A stretch of 64,000 nucleotides of DNA, taken from the NCBI GenBank assembly GCA_037013495.1, contig CM072803.1:54883627-54947626 (forward strand). The letters are read 5' to 3'. The translations under genes were made by a program, and so were the position numbers. Under the pieces are notes generated by a model. The model did no database searches. It saw nothing but the letters and a program-made list of their open reading frames with translations, and was not told the origin of the DNA. How positions within the stretch are numbered: position 1 is the stretch's first letter; every line of letters begins with the position of its first letter. Origin of the DNA: Hippophae tibetana (taxonomy: Eukaryota; Streptophyta; Magnoliopsida; Rosales; Elaeagnaceae). Shown here piece after piece: positions 12,574 through 26,174 of this stretch.

Positions 12574-13667
12574 TGTCCCTTTCTCCCTAGAAATCTAGGT
12601 TTCAAACCCATTCTAAGAGTAAGAGTTAGAGAAATATGATGCTACATATTACGCTCATCCACTATAGCAATTGTTCTAGCTATGTAACTAAAAGTTTACA
12701 AATGATGTCTGAAACAAACTCTATCCATCAACTTTTTTCATTTGGAAAGGAGGTAATATAATTTGGATGAATTTGCCTGTGCTAGGAATTGAGACTTACA
12801 AAGGAAAGAAAATAATCATAGATCATGAGGAAAAATCAATAAGGGGAAAATAAAACATAATCATTTTCTCATATCTATATTATAAAAGAAAGTTGGCGAA
12901 ATAAATACTACGCGTTTTAGTTCCTAATAATTATGATATATTTAAGTGAAATTATTATGTCTTATGATGCAAAACTATTTAAATTTGAAATTTTGTTCAT
13001 TATTCTAAATAAGAGATCAATAATTCAAATTTTGTACTCATTTTTGACATCAATATTCTTAACTTATTTATAAGGTATTGTGGTTGTTTTGGATGGCATC
13101 CTAATGAATTTGCCTTTGGTCGTCCCTTTCTCCCTAGAAATCTAGGTTTCAAACCCATGCTAGGAGAAAGATTTAGAGAAATATGATGCTAAATATTACG
13201 CTCATCCACAATAGCAATTTTTCTAGCTAGGAAACAAGAAGTTTACAAATGATATCTAAAACAATCTCTATCCATCAAATTTTTCCATTTGGAAGGGAGG
13301 TAATATAATTTGCATGAATTTGCCTCGGCTAGGAATTAAGACTTACAAAGGAAATAAAATAATAATAGATCATCCGGAAAAATCTATAAGGGGAAAATAA
13401 AACATAATCATTTTCTCATGTCTATATTATAAAAGAAAGTTGGCGAAATAAATACTCCGCGTTTTATTTCCTAATAATTATGATATATTTAAGTGAAATT
13501 ATTACGTCTTATGATGCAAAACTATTTAAATTTGAAATTTTGTTCATTATTCTAAATAAGAGATCAATAATTCTCATTTTCGACTCATTTTTGACATCAA
13601 TATTCTTAACTTATTTATAAGTTATTGTGGTTGTTTTGGAAGAGATCGTAATAAATTTGCTTTTGGT
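12574..13667. repeat. Monomers M24 (class I) and M25 (class J)
   Basis: M24 (12574-13120) has the class I tag but ends with AATTCAAATTTTGTACTC and GGATGGCATCCTAATG. M25 (13121-13667) begins CGTCCC instead of TGTCCC and has CCCATGCTAGGAGAAAG and GATGCTAAATATTACG. The same I-then-J order occurs at M38-M39 (20234-21253) and M90-M91 (48602-49695), so I-J travels as a linked pair in this array. Confidence 0.9.
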
Positions 13668-16600
13668 TGTCCCTTTCTCCTTAGAAATGTAGGTTTCAAA
13701 TCCATTCTATGAGTAAGAGTTAGTGAAATATGATGCTACATATTACGCTCATCCACAATAGAAATTTTTCTAGCTAGGTAACAAAATGTTTACAAATGAT
13801 GTCTAAAACAACCTCTATCCATCAACTTTTTTCATTTGGAAGGGAGGTAATATAATTTGCATGAATTTGCCTTTGCTTGGAATTAAGACTTACAAAGGAA
13901 AGAAAATAATCATATATCATCCGGAAAAATCAATAAGGGGAAAATAAATATAATCATTTTCTCATATCTATATTATAAAAGAAAGTTGGCGAAATAAATA
14001 CTACGCGTTTTATTTCCTAATAATTATGATATATTTACGTGAAAATATTACGTCTTATGATGCAAAACTATTTAAATTTGAAATTTTGTTCATTATTCTA
14101 AATAAGAGATCAATAATTCTCATTTTCGACTCATTTTTGACATCAATATTCTTAACTTACTTATAAGTTATTGTGGTTGTTTTGGAGGAGATCGTAATGA
14201 ATTTGCCTTTGGTTGTCTCTTTCTCCCTAGAAATCTAGGTTTTAAAGCCATTTTAAGAGGAAGAGTTAGTGAAATATGATGCTACATATTACGCTCATCC
14301 ACAATAGCAATTTTTCTAGCTATTTAACAAGAAGTTTACAAATGATGTCTAAAAGAACCTCTATCCATCAACTTTTTCCGTTTGGAAGGGAGGTAATATA
14401 ATTTGCATGAATTTGCCTGTGGGGGGAATTAGGACTTACAAAGGAAAGAAAATAATCATAGATCATGAGGAAAAATCAATAAGGGGAAAATAAAACATAA
14501 TCATTTTCTCATATCTATATTATAAAAGAAAGTTAGCGAAATAAATACTACGCGTTTTATTTCCTAATAATTATGATATATTTAAGTGAAATTATTACGT
14601 CTTATGATGCAAAACTATTTAAATTTGAAATTTTGTTCATTATTCTAAATAAGAGATCAATAATTCTCATTTTCAACTCATTTTTGAGATCAATTTTCTT
14701 AACTTATTTATAAGTTATTGTGGTTGTTTTGGAAGAGATCGTAATAAATTTTCTTTTGGTTGTCCCTTTCTCCTTAGAAATGTAGGTTTCAAACCCATTC
14801 TATGAGTAAGAGTTAGTGAAATATGATGCTACATATTACGCTCATCCACAATAGAAATTTTTCTAGCTAGGTAACAAAATGTTTACAAATGATGTCTAAA
14901 ACAACCTCTATCCATCAACTTTTTTCATTTGGAAGGGAGGTAATATAATTTGCATGAATTTGCCTTTGCTTGGAATTAAGACTTACAAAGGAAAGAAAAT
15001 AATCATAGATCATGAGGAAAAATCAATAAGGGGAAAATAAAACATAATCATTTTCTCATATCTATATTATAAAAGAAAGTTGGCGAAATAAATACTACGC
15101 GTTTTATTTCCTAATAATTATGATATATTTAAGTGAAATTATTACGTCTTACGATGCAAAACTTTTTAAATTTGAAATTTTGTTCATTATTCTAAATAAT
15201 ATATCAATAATTCTCATTTTCGACTCATTTTTGACATCAATATTATTAATTTATTTATAAGTTAATGTGGTTGTTTTGGATGGGATCGTAATGAATTTGC
15301 CTTTGGTTGTCCCTTTCTCCCTAGAATTCTAGGTTTCAAACCCATTCTAAGAGTAAGAGTTAGAGAAATATGACACTACATAATACGCTCATCCACAATA
15401 GCAATATTTCTGGCTATGTAACCAGAAGTTTACAAATGATGTCTAAAACAACCTCTATCCATGAACTTTTTTCATTTGGAAGGGAGGTAATATAATTTGC
15501 ATAAATTTGCCTGTGCTAGGAATTGAGACTTACAAAGGAAAGAAAATAATCATAGATCATGAGGAAAAATCAATAAGGGGAAAATAAAACATAATCATTT
15601 TCTCATATCTATATTATAAAAGAAAGTTGGCGAAATAAATACAACGCGTTTTATTTCCTAATAATTATGATATATTTAAGTGAAAACATTATTACGTCTT
15701 ATGATGCAAAACTATTTAAATTTGAAATTTTGTTCATTATTCTAAATAAGAGATCAATAATTCTCATTTTCGACTCATTTTTGACATCAATATTATTAAT
15801 TTATTTATAAGTTATTGTGGTTGTTTTGGAGGAGATCGTAATGAATTTGCCTTTGGCTGTCCCTTTCTCCCTAGAAATCTAGGTTTCAAACCCATTCTAA
15901 GAGTAAGAGTTAGAGAAATATGATGCTACATATTACGCTCATCCACTATAGCAATTGTTCTAGCTATGTAACTAAAAGTTTACAAATGATGTCTGAAACA
16001 AACTCTATCCATCAACTTTTTTCATTTGGAAAGGAGGTAATATAATTTGGATGAATTTTCCTGTGCTAGGAATTGAGACTTACAAAGGAAAGAAAATAAT
16101 CATAGATCATGAGGAAAAATCAATAAGGGGAAAATAAAACATAATCATTTTCTCATGTCTATATTCAAAAAGAAAGTTGGCGAAATAAATACTATGCGTT
16201 TTATTTCCTAATAATTATGATATATTTAAGTGAAATTATTACGTCTTATGATGCAAAACTATTTAAATTTGAAATTTTGTTCATTATTCTAAATAAGAGA
16301 TCAATAACTCTCATATTCGACTCATTTTTGACATCAATATTCTTAACTTATGTATAAGTTATTGTGGTTGTTTTGGATGGGATCGTAATGAATTTGCCTT
16401 TGGTTGTCCCTTTCTCCCTAGAAATCTAGGTGTCAAACCCATTCTAAGAGTAAGAGTTAGTGAAATATGATGCTACATATTACGCTCATCCACAATAGAA
16501 AATTTTCTTTCTAGGTAACAAAAAGTTTACAAATGATGTCTAAAACAACATCTATCCATCAACTTTTTTCATTTGGAAGGGAGGTAATATAATTTGGATG

Positions 16601-16951
16601 AATTGGCCTAGGCTAGGAATTAAGAATTACAAAGGAAAGAAAATAATCATAGATCATCGGGAAAAATCAATAAGGGGAAAATAAAACATAATCATTTTCT
16701 CAATCCTATATTATAAAAGAAAGTTGGCGAAACAAATACTACGCGTTTTATTTCCTAATAATTATGATATATTTAAGTAAAATTATTACGTCTTATGATG
16801 CAAAACTATTTAAATTTGAAATTTTGTTCATTATTCTAAATAAGAGATCAATAATTCTCATTTTCGACTCATTTTTGACATCAATATTATTAATTTATTT
16901 ATAAGTTATTGTGGTTGTTTTGGATGGGATCGTAATGAATTTGCCTTTGGT
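13668..16951. repeat. Mixed block M26-M31 (G-R-G-E-I/D-H)
   Basis: Monomers start at 13668, 14214, 14761, 15308, 15858 and 16405. M27 has the R tag AGCTATTTAACAAG and an unusual run of six G (CTGTGGGGGGAATTAGG). M30 starts as class I but its second half carries ACTATGCG, CTCATATTCGACTC and ACTTATGTATAAG, the class D set. M31 is class H with a private GGTGTCAAACCC. M31 opens the stretch that reappears 27,274 bp downstream. Confidence 0.88.
15308..15857. repeat. 550 bp class E monomer M29 with 3 bp insertion
   Basis: This is the longest monomer. It reads AAGTGAAAACATTATTACG where others read AAGTGAAATTATTACG, three extra bases at about 15685-15687. It also has GACACTACATAATACG in place of the class E GACGCTACATAATACG, a G-to-A change at a CpG. 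I saw the insertion in no other monomer, so it is private and probably young. Confidence 0.88.
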
Positions 16952-18592
16952 TGTCCCTTTCTCCCTAGAAATCTAGGTTTCAAACCCATTCTAAGAGTAA
17001 GAGTTAGAGAAATATGACGCTACATAATACGCTCATCCACAATAGCAATATTTCTGGCTATGTAACCAGAAGTTTACAAATGATGTCTAAGAAAGCCTCT
17101 ATCCATCAACTTTTTTCATTTGGAAGGGAGGTAATATAATTTGCATAAATTTGCCTGTGCTAGGAATTGAGACTTACAAAGGAAAGAAAATAATCATAGA
17201 TCATGAGGAAAAATCAATAAGGGGAAAATAAAACATAATCATTTTCTCATATCTATATTATAAAAGAAAGTTGGCGAAATAAATACTACGCGTTTTATTT
17301 CCTAATAATTATGATATATTTAAGTGAAATTATTACGTCTTACGATGCAAAACTATTTAAATTTGAAATTTTCTTCATTATTCTAAATAATATATCAATA
17401 ATTCTCATTTTCGACTCATTTTTGACATCAATATTCTTACCTTATTTATAAGTTATTGTGGTTGTTTTGGATGAGATCGTAATGAATTTGCCTTTGGCTG
17501 TCCCTTTCTCCCTAGAAATCTAGGTTTCAAACCCATTCTAAGAGTAAGAGTTAGAGAAATATGATGCTACATATTACGCTCATCCACTTTAGCAATTTTT
17601 CTAGCTATGTAACTAAAAGTTTACAAATGATGTCTGAAACAACCTCTATCCATCAACTTTTTTCATTTGGAAGGGAGGTAATATAATTTGGATGAATTTG
17701 CCTCGGCTAGGAATTAAGACTTACAAAGGAAATAAAATAATCATAGATCATCGGGAAAAATCAATAAGGGGAAAATAAAACATAATCATTTTCTCATGTC
17801 TATATTCAAAAAGAAAGTTGGCGAAATAAATACTATGCGTTTTATTTCCTAATAATTATGATATATTTAAGTGAAATTATTACGTCTTATGATGCAAAAC
17901 TATTTAAATTTGAAATTTTGTTCATTATTCTAAATAAGAGATCAATAATTCTCATTTTCAACTCATTTTTGAGATCAATTTTCTTAACTTATTTATAAGT
18001 TATTGTGGTTGTTTTGGAAGAGATCGTAATAAATTTTCTTTTGGTTGTCCCTTTCTCCTTAGAAATGTAGGTTTCAAACCCATTCTATGAGTAAGAGTTA
18101 GTGAAATATGATGCTACATATTACGCTCATCCACAATAGAAATTTTTCTAGCTAGGTAACAAAATGTTTACAAATGATGTCTAAAACAACCTCTATCCAT
18201 CAACTTTTTTCATTTGGAAGGTAGGTAATATAATTTGCATGAATTTGCCTTTGCTTGGAATTAAGACTTACAAAGGAAAGAAAATAATCATAGATCATGA
18301 GGAAAAATCAATAAGGGGAAAATAAAACATAATCATTTTCTCATATCTATATTATAAAAGAAAGTTGGCGAAATAAATACTACGCGTTTTATTTCCTAAT
18401 AATTATGATATATTTAAGTGAAATTATTACGTCTTACGATGCAAAACTTTTTAAATTTGAAATTTTCTTCATTATTCTAAATAATATATCAATAATTCTC
18501 ATTTTCGACTCATTTTTGACATCAATATTATTAATTTATTTATAAGTTATTGTGGTTGTTTTGGATGGGATCGTAATGAATTTGCCTTTGGT
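16952..18592. repeat. Trimeric HOR unit E-F-G, copy 1 (1641 bp)
   Basis: Monomers start at 16952, 17499 and 18046, each 547 bp. Markers shared with the next trimer include TAAATTTTCTTTTGG at the end of the F monomer and GGAAGGTAGGTAATATAA in the G monomer. The G monomer of this copy ends ATTATTAATTTATTTATAAG, unlike its partner in copy 2. M32 has a private TCTAAGAAAGCCTC. Confidence 0.9.
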
Positions 18593-20233
18593 TGTCCCTT
18601 TCTCCCTAGAAATCTAGGTTTCAAACCCATTCTAAGAGTAAGAGTTAGAGAAATATGACGCTACATAATACGCTCATCCACAATAGCAATATTTCTGGCT
18701 ATGTAACCAGAAGTTTACAAATGATGTCTAAAACAACCTCTATCCATCAACTTTTTTCATTTGGAAGGGAGGTAATATAATTTGCATAAATTTGCCTGTG
18801 CTAGGAATTGAGACTTACAAAGGAAAGAAAATAATCATAGATCATGAGGAAAAATCAATAAGGGGAGAATAAAACATAATCATTTTCTCATATCTATATT
18901 ATAAAAGAAAGTTGGCGAAATAAATACTACGCGTTTTATTTCCTAATAATTATGATATATTTAAGTGAAATTATTACGTCTTACGATGCAAAACTATTTA
19001 AATTTGAAATTTTCTTCATTATTCTAAATAATATATCAATAATTCTCATTTTCGACTCATTTTTGACATCAATATTCTTACCTTATTTATAAGTTATTGT
19101 GGTTGTTTTGGATGAGATCGTAATGAATTTGCCTTTGGCTGTCCCTTTCTCCCTAGAAATCTAGGTTTCAAACCCATTCTAAGAGTAAGAGTTAGAGAAA
19201 TATGATGCTACATATTACGCTCATCCACTTTAGCAATTTTTCTAGCTATGTAACTAAAAGTTTACAAATGATGTCTGAAACAACCTCTATCCATCAACTT
19301 TTTTCATTTGGAAGGGAGGTAATATAATTTGGATGAATTTGCCTCGGCTAGGAATTAAGACTTACAAAGGAAATAAAATAATCATAGATCATCGGGAAAA
19401 ATCAATAAGGGGAAAATAAAACATAATCATTTTCTCATGTCTATATTCAAAAAGAAAGTTGGCGAAATAAATACTATGCGTTTTATTTCCTAATAATTAT
19501 GATATATTTAAGTGAAATTATTACGTCTTATGATGCAAAACTATTTAAATTTGAAATTTTGTTCATTATTCTAAATAAGAGATCAATAATTCTCATTTTC
19601 AACTCATTTTTGAGATCAATTTTCTTAACTTATTTATAAGTTATTGTGGTTGTTTTGGAAGAGATCGTAATAAATTTTCTTTTGGTTGTCCCTTTCTCCT
19701 TAGAAATGTAGGTTTCAAACCCATTCTATGAGTAAGAGTTAGTGAAATATGATGCTACATATTACGCTCATCCACAATAGAAATGTTTCTAGCTAGGTAA
19801 CAAAATGTTTACAAATGATGTCTAAAACAACCTCTATCCATCAACTTTTTTCATTTGGAAGGTAGGTAATATAATTTGCATGAATTTGCCTTTGCTTGGA
19901 ATTAAGACTTACAAAGGAAAGAAAATAATCATAGATCATGAGGAAAAATCAATAAGGGGAAAATAAAACATAATCATTTTCTCATATCTATATTATAAAA
20001 GAAAGTTGGCGAAATAAATACTACGCGTTTTATTTCCTAATAATTATGATATATTTAAGTGAAATTATTACGTCTTACGATGCAAAACTTTTTAAATTTG
20101 AAATTTTCTTCATTATTCTAAATAATATATCAATAATTCTCATTTTCGACTCATTTTTGACATCAATATTCTTACCTTATTTATAAGTTATTGTGGTTGT
20201 TTTGGATGAGATCGTAATGAATTTGCCTTTGGC
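18593..20233. repeat. Trimeric HOR unit E-F-G, copy 2 (1641 bp)
   Basis: Monomers start at 18593, 19140 and 19687. The unit repeats the previous trimer but its G monomer ends ATTCTTACCTTATTTATAAG and GGATGAGATCG. It also has AGAAATGTTTC where copy 1 has AGAAATTTTTC. The E-F-G order returns at 44226-45866. Confidence 0.9.
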
Positions 20234-20706
20234 TGTCCCTTTCTCCACTATAGCAATTGTTCTAGCTATGTAACTAAAAGTTTACAAATGATGTCTGAAA
20301 CAAACTCTATCCATCAACTTTTTTCATTTGGAAAGGAGGTAATATAATTTGCATGAATTTGCCTGTGCTAGGAATTGAGACTTACAAAGGAAAGAAAATA
20401 ATCATAGATCATGAGGAAAAATCAATAAGGGGAAAATAAAACATAATCATTTTCTCATATCTATATTATAAAAGAAAGTTGGCGAAATAAATACTACGCG
20501 TTTTAGTTCCTAATAATTATGATATATTTAAGTGAAATTATTACGTCTTATGATGCAAAACTATTTAAATTTGAAATTTTGTTCATTATTCTAAATAAGA
20601 GATCAATAATTCAAATTTTGAACTCATTTTTGACATCAATATTCTTAACTTATTTATAAGTTATTGTGGTTGTTTTGGATGGCATCCTAATGAATTTGCC
20701 TTTGGT
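20234..20706. repeat. Truncated 473 bp class I monomer M38 (74 bp deletion)
   Basis: The monomer starts normally (TGTCCCTTTCTCC, 20234-20246) and jumps straight to ACTATAGCAATTGTTC. Compared with full-length class I copies such as M87 and M90, exactly 74 bp are missing. TCC ends both the retained left edge and the deleted segment, so the junction has 3 bp of microhomology, as expected from replication slippage or end joining. It is the only large internal deletion in the window. The rest, including AATTCAAATTTTGAACTC and GGATGGCATCC, is ordinary class I. Confidence 0.95.
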
Positions 20707-21800
20707 CGTCCCTTTCTCCCTAAAAATCTAGGTTTCAAACCCATGCTAGGAGAAAGAGTTAGAGAAATATGATGCTAAATATTACGCTCATCCACAATAG
20801 CAATTTTTCTAGCTAGGTAACAAGAAGTTTACAAATGATGTCTAAAACAATCTCTATCCATCAAATTTTTCCATTTGGAAGGGAGGTAATATAATTTGCA
20901 TGAATTTGCCTGTGCGGGGAATTAGGACATACAAAGGAAAGAAAATAATCATAGATCATGAGGAAAAATCAATAAGGAGAAAATAAAACATAATCATTTT
21001 CTCATATCTATATTATAAAAGAAAGTTGGCGAAATAAATACTACGCGTTTTATTTCCTAATAATTATGATATATTTAACTGAAATTATTACGTCTTATGA
21101 TGCAAAACTATTTAAATTTGAAAATTTGTTCATTATTCTAAATAAGAGATCAATAATTCTCATTTTCGACTCATTTTTGACAACAATATTCTTAACTTAT
21201 TTATAAGTTATTATGGTTGTTTTGAAGGAGATCGTAATGAATTTGCCTTTGGTTGTCCCTTTCTCCCTAGAAATCTAGGTTTCAAACGCATTTTAAGAGG
21301 AAGAGTTAGTGACATATGATGCTACATATTACGCTTATCCACAACAGCAATATTTCCGGCTATGTAACAAGAAGTTTACAAATGATGTCTGAAACAACCT
21401 CTATCCATCAACTTTTTTCATTTGGAAGGGAGGTAATATAATTTGGATGAATTTGCCTGTGCTAGGAATTGAGACTTACAAAGGAAAGAAAATAATCATA
21501 GATCATGAGGAAAAATCAATAAGGGGAAAATAAAACATAATCATTTTCTCATATCTATATTATAAAAGAAAGTTAGCGAAATAAATACTACGCGTTTTAT
21601 TTCCTAATAATTATGATATATTTAAGTGAAATTATTACGTCTTATGATGCAAAACTATTTAAATTTGAAATTTTGTTCATTATTCTAAATAAGAGATCAA
21701 TAATTCTCATTTTAAACTCATTTTTGACATCAATATTCTAAACTTATTTATAAGTTATTCTGGTTGTTTTGGATGAGATCGTAATGAATTTGCCTTTGGT
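20707..21800. repeat. Monomers M39 (class J) and M40 (class K)
   Basis: M39 (20707-21253) starts CGTCCC and carries CCCATGCTAGGAGAAAG. M40 (21254-21800) carries CGCATTTTAAGAGGAAG, GTGACATATGATGC and AACAGCAATATTTCCGG. Both recur as M91-M92 (49149-50242), 28,442 bp away. Class K alone also occurs at 32738 and 41490. Confidence 0.92.
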
Positions 21801-23987
21801 TGTCCCTTTCTCCCTAGAAATCTAGGTTTCAAACCCATTCTAAGAGTAAGAGTTAGTGAAATATGATGCTACATATTACGCTCATCCACAATAGAAAATT
21901 TTCTTTCTAGGTAACAAAAAGTTTACAAATGATGTCTAAAACAACATCTATCCATCAACTTTTTTCATTTGGAAGGGAGGTAATATAATTTGGATGAATT
22001 GGCCTGGGCTATGAATTAAGAATTACAAAGGAAAGAAAATAATCATAGATCATCGGGAAAAATCAATAAGGGGAAAATAAAACATAATCATTTTCTCAAT
22101 CCTATATTATAAAAGAAAGTTGGCGAAAAAAATACTACGCTTTTTATTTCCTAATAATTATGATATATTTAAGTAAAATTATTACGTCTTATGATGCAAA
22201 ACTATTTAAATTTGAAATTTTGTTCATTATTCTAAATAAGAGATCAATAATTCTCATTTTCGACTCATTTTTGACATCAATATTATTAATTTATTTATAA
22301 GTTATTGTGGTTGTTTTGGATGGGATCGTAATGAATTTGCCTTTGGTTGTCCCTTTCTCCCTAGAAATCTTGGTTTCAAACCCATTCTAAGAGTAAGAGT
22401 TAGTGAAATATGATGCTACATATTACGCTCATCCACAATAGAAATTTTTCTAGCTAGGTAACAAAATGTTTACAAATGATGTCTGAAACAACCTCTATCC
22501 ATCAACTTTTTTCATTTGGAAGGGAGGTAATATAATTTGCATGAATTTGCCTTTGCTTGGAATTAACACTTACAAATTAAAGAAAATAATCATATATCAT
22601 CCGGAAAATCAATAAAGGGAAAATAAAACATAATCATTTTCTGAAGTCTATATTATAAAAGAAAGTTGGCGAAATAAATACTACGCGTTTTAGTTCCTAA
22701 TAATTATGATATATTTAAATGAAATTATTACGTCTTATGATGCAAAACTATTTAAATTTGAAATTTTGTTCATTATTCTAAATAAGAGATCAATAATTCT
22801 CATTTTCGACTCATTTTTGACATCAATATTCTTAACTTATTTATAAGTTATTGTGGTTGTTTTGGAAGAGATAGTAATAAATTTGCTTTTGGTTGTCCCT
22901 TTCTCCTTAGAAATCTAGGTTTCAAACCCATTCTATAAGTAAGAGTTAGTGAAATATGATGCTACATATTACGCTCATCCACAATAGCAATTTTTCTAGC
23001 TATGTAACAAGAAGTTTACAAATGATGTCTAAAACAACCACTATCCATCAACTTTTTCCGTTTGGAAGGGAGGTAATATAATTTGCATGAATTTGCCTAT
23101 GTGGGGATTTAGGACTTACAAAGGAAAGAAAATAATCATAGATCATGAGGAAAAATCAATAAGGGGAAAATAAAACATAATCATTTTCTCATATCTATAT
23201 TATAAAAGAAAGTTGGCGAAATAAATACTACGCATTTTATTTCCTAATAATTATGATATATTTAAGTGAAATTATTACGTCTTATGATGCAAAACTATTT
23301 AAATTTGAAATTTTGTTCATTATTCTAAATAAGAGATCAATAATTCTCATTTTAAACTCATCTTTGATATCAATATTCTTAACTTATTTATAAGTTATTC
23401 TGGTTGTTTTGGATGAGATCGTAATGAATTTGCCTTTGGTTGTCCCTTTCTCCCTAGAAATCTAGGTTTCAAACCCATTCTACGAGGAAGAGTTAGTGAA
23501 ATATGATGCTACATATTACGCTCATCCACAATAGAAATTTTTCTAGCTAGGTAACAAAATGTTTACAAATGATGTCTGAAACAACCTCTATCCATCAACT
23601 TTTTTCATTTGGAAGGGAGGTAATATAATTTGGATGAATTTGCCTGTGCTAGGAATTGAGACTTACAAAGGAAAGAAAATAATCATAGATCATGAGGAAA
23701 AATCAATAAGGGGAAAATAAAACATAATCATTTTCTCATATCTATATTATAAAAGAAAGTTGGCGAAATAAATACTATGCGTTTTATTTCCTAATAATTA
23801 TGATATATTTAAGTGAAATTATTACGTCTTATGATGCAAAACTATTTAAATTTGAAATTTTGTTCATTATTCTAAATAAGAGATCAATAATTCTCATATT
23901 CGACTCATTTTTGACATCAATATTCTTAACTTATGTATAAGTTATTGTGGTTGTTTTGGATGGGATCGTAATGAATTTGCCTTTGGT
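21801..23987. repeat. Tetrameric HOR H-B-C-D, copy 1 (2187 bp)
   Basis: Monomers start at 21801 (H), 22348 (B, 546 bp), 22894 (C) and 23441 (D). Diagnostic markers are GGGCTATGAATTAAGAATTAC and ACGCTTTTTATTTCC in H, AATCTTGGTTTC and TTTTCTGAAGTC in B, CCTATGTGGGGATTTAGG and CATCTTTGATATC in C, and CATTCTACGAGGAAG and ACTTATGTATAAG in D. This copy differs from the later ones at its very start (TCAAACCCATTC against TCAAAACCATTC), so the homogenised stretch begins at about 21835. Confidence 0.94.
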
Positions 23988-26174
23988 TGTCCCTTTCTCC
24001 CTAGAAATCTAGGTTTCAAAACCATTCTAAGAGTAAGAGTTAGTGAAATATGATGCTACATATTACGCTCATCCACAATAGAAAATTTTCTTTCTAGGTA
24101 ACAAAAAGTTTACAAATGATGTCTAAAACAACATCTATCCATCAACTTTTTTCATTTGGAAGGGAGGTAATATAATTTGGATGAATTGGCCTGGGCTATG
24201 AATTAAGAATTACAAAGGAAAGAAAATAATCATAGATCATCGGGAAAAATCAATAAGGGGAAAATAAAACATAATCATTTTCTCAATCCTATATTATAAA
24301 AGAAAGTTGGCGAAAAAAATACTACGCTTTTTATTTCCTAATAATTATGATATATTTAAGTAAAATTATTACGTCTTATGATGCAAAACTATTTAAATTT
24401 GAAATTTTGTTCATTATTCTAAATAAGAGATCAATAATTCTCATTTTCGACTCATTTTTGACATCAATATTATTAATTTATTTATAAGTTATTGTGGTTG
24501 TTTTGGATGGGATCGTAATGAATTTGCCTTTGGTTGTCCCTTTCTCCCTAGAAATCTTGGTTTCAAACCCATTCTAAGAGTAAGAGTTAGTGAAATATGA
24601 TGCTACATATTACGCTCATCCACAATAGAAATTTTTCTAGCTAGGTAACAAAATGTTTACAAATGATGTCTGAAACAACCTCTATCCATCAACTTTTTTC
24701 ATTTGGAAGGGAGGTAATATAATTTGCATGAATTTGCCTTTGCTTGGAATTAACACTTACAAATTAAAGAAAATAATCATATATCATCCGGAAAATCAAT
24801 AAAGGGAAAATAAAACATAATCATTTTCTGAAGTCTATATTATAAAAGAAAGTTGGCGAAATAAATACTACGCGTTTTAGTTCCTAATAATTATGATATA
24901 TTTAAATGAAATTATTACGTCTTATGATGCAAAACTATTTAAATTTGAAATTTTGTTCATTATTCTAAATAAGAGATCAATAATTCTCATTTTCGACTCA
25001 TTTTTGACATCAATATTCTTAACTTATTTATAAGTTATTGTGGTTGTTTTGGAAGAGATAGTAATAAATTTGCTTTTGGTTGTCCCTTTCTCCTTAGAAA
25101 TCTAGGTTTCAAACCCATTCTATAAGTAAGAGTTAGTGAAATATGATGCTACATATTACGCTCATCCACAATAGCAATTTTTCTAGCTATGTAACAAGAA
25201 GTTTACAAATGATGTCTAAAACAACCACTATCCATCAACTTTTTCCGTTTGGAAGGGAGGTAATATAATTTGCATGAATTTGCCTATGTGGGGATTTAGG
25301 ACTTACAAAGGAAAGAAAATAATCATAGATCATGAGGAAAAATCAATAAGGGGAAAATAAAACATAATCATTTTCTCATATCTATATTATAAAAGAAAGT
25401 TGGCGAAATAAATACTACGCATTTTATTTCCTAATAATTATGATATATTTAAGTGAAATTATTACGTCTTATGATGCAAAACTATTTAAATTTGAAATTT
25501 TGTTCATTATTCTAAATAAGAGATCAATAATTCTCATTTTAAACTCATCTTTGATATCAATATTCTTAACTTATTTATAAGTTATTCTGGTTGTTTTGGA
25601 TGAGATCGTAATGAATTTGCCTTTGGTTGTCCCTTTCTCCCTAGAAATCTAGGTTTCAAACCCATTCTACGAGGAAGAGTTAGTGAAATATGATGCTACA
25701 TATTACGCTCATCCACAATAGAAATTTTTCTAGCTAGGTAACAAAATGTTTACAAATGATGTCTGAAACAACCTCTATCCATCAACTTTTTTCATTTGGA
25801 AGGGAGGTAATATAATTTGGATGAATTTGCCTGTGCTAGGAATTGAGACTTACAAAGGAAAGAAAATAATCATAGATCATGAGGAAAAATCAATAAGGGG
25901 AAAATAAAACATAATCATTTTCTCATATCTATATTATAAAAGAAAGTTGGCGAAATAAATACTATGCGTTTTATTTCCTAATAATTATGATATATTTAAG
26001 TGAAATTATTACGTCTTATGATGCAAAACTATTTAAATTTGAAATTTTGTTCATTATTCTAAATAATAGATCAATAATTCTCATATTCGACTCATTTTTG
26101 ACATCAATATTCTTAACTTATGTATAAGTTATTGTGGTTGTTTTGGATGGGATCGTAATGAATTTGCCTTTGGT
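23988..26174. repeat. Tetrameric HOR H-B-C-D, copy 2 (2187 bp)
   Basis: Monomers start at 23988, 24535, 25081 and 25628. It repeats copy 1 almost base for base. The one private difference I found is T at 26067 in the D monomer (AAATAATAGATC against AAATAAGAGATC). Confidence 0.94.
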
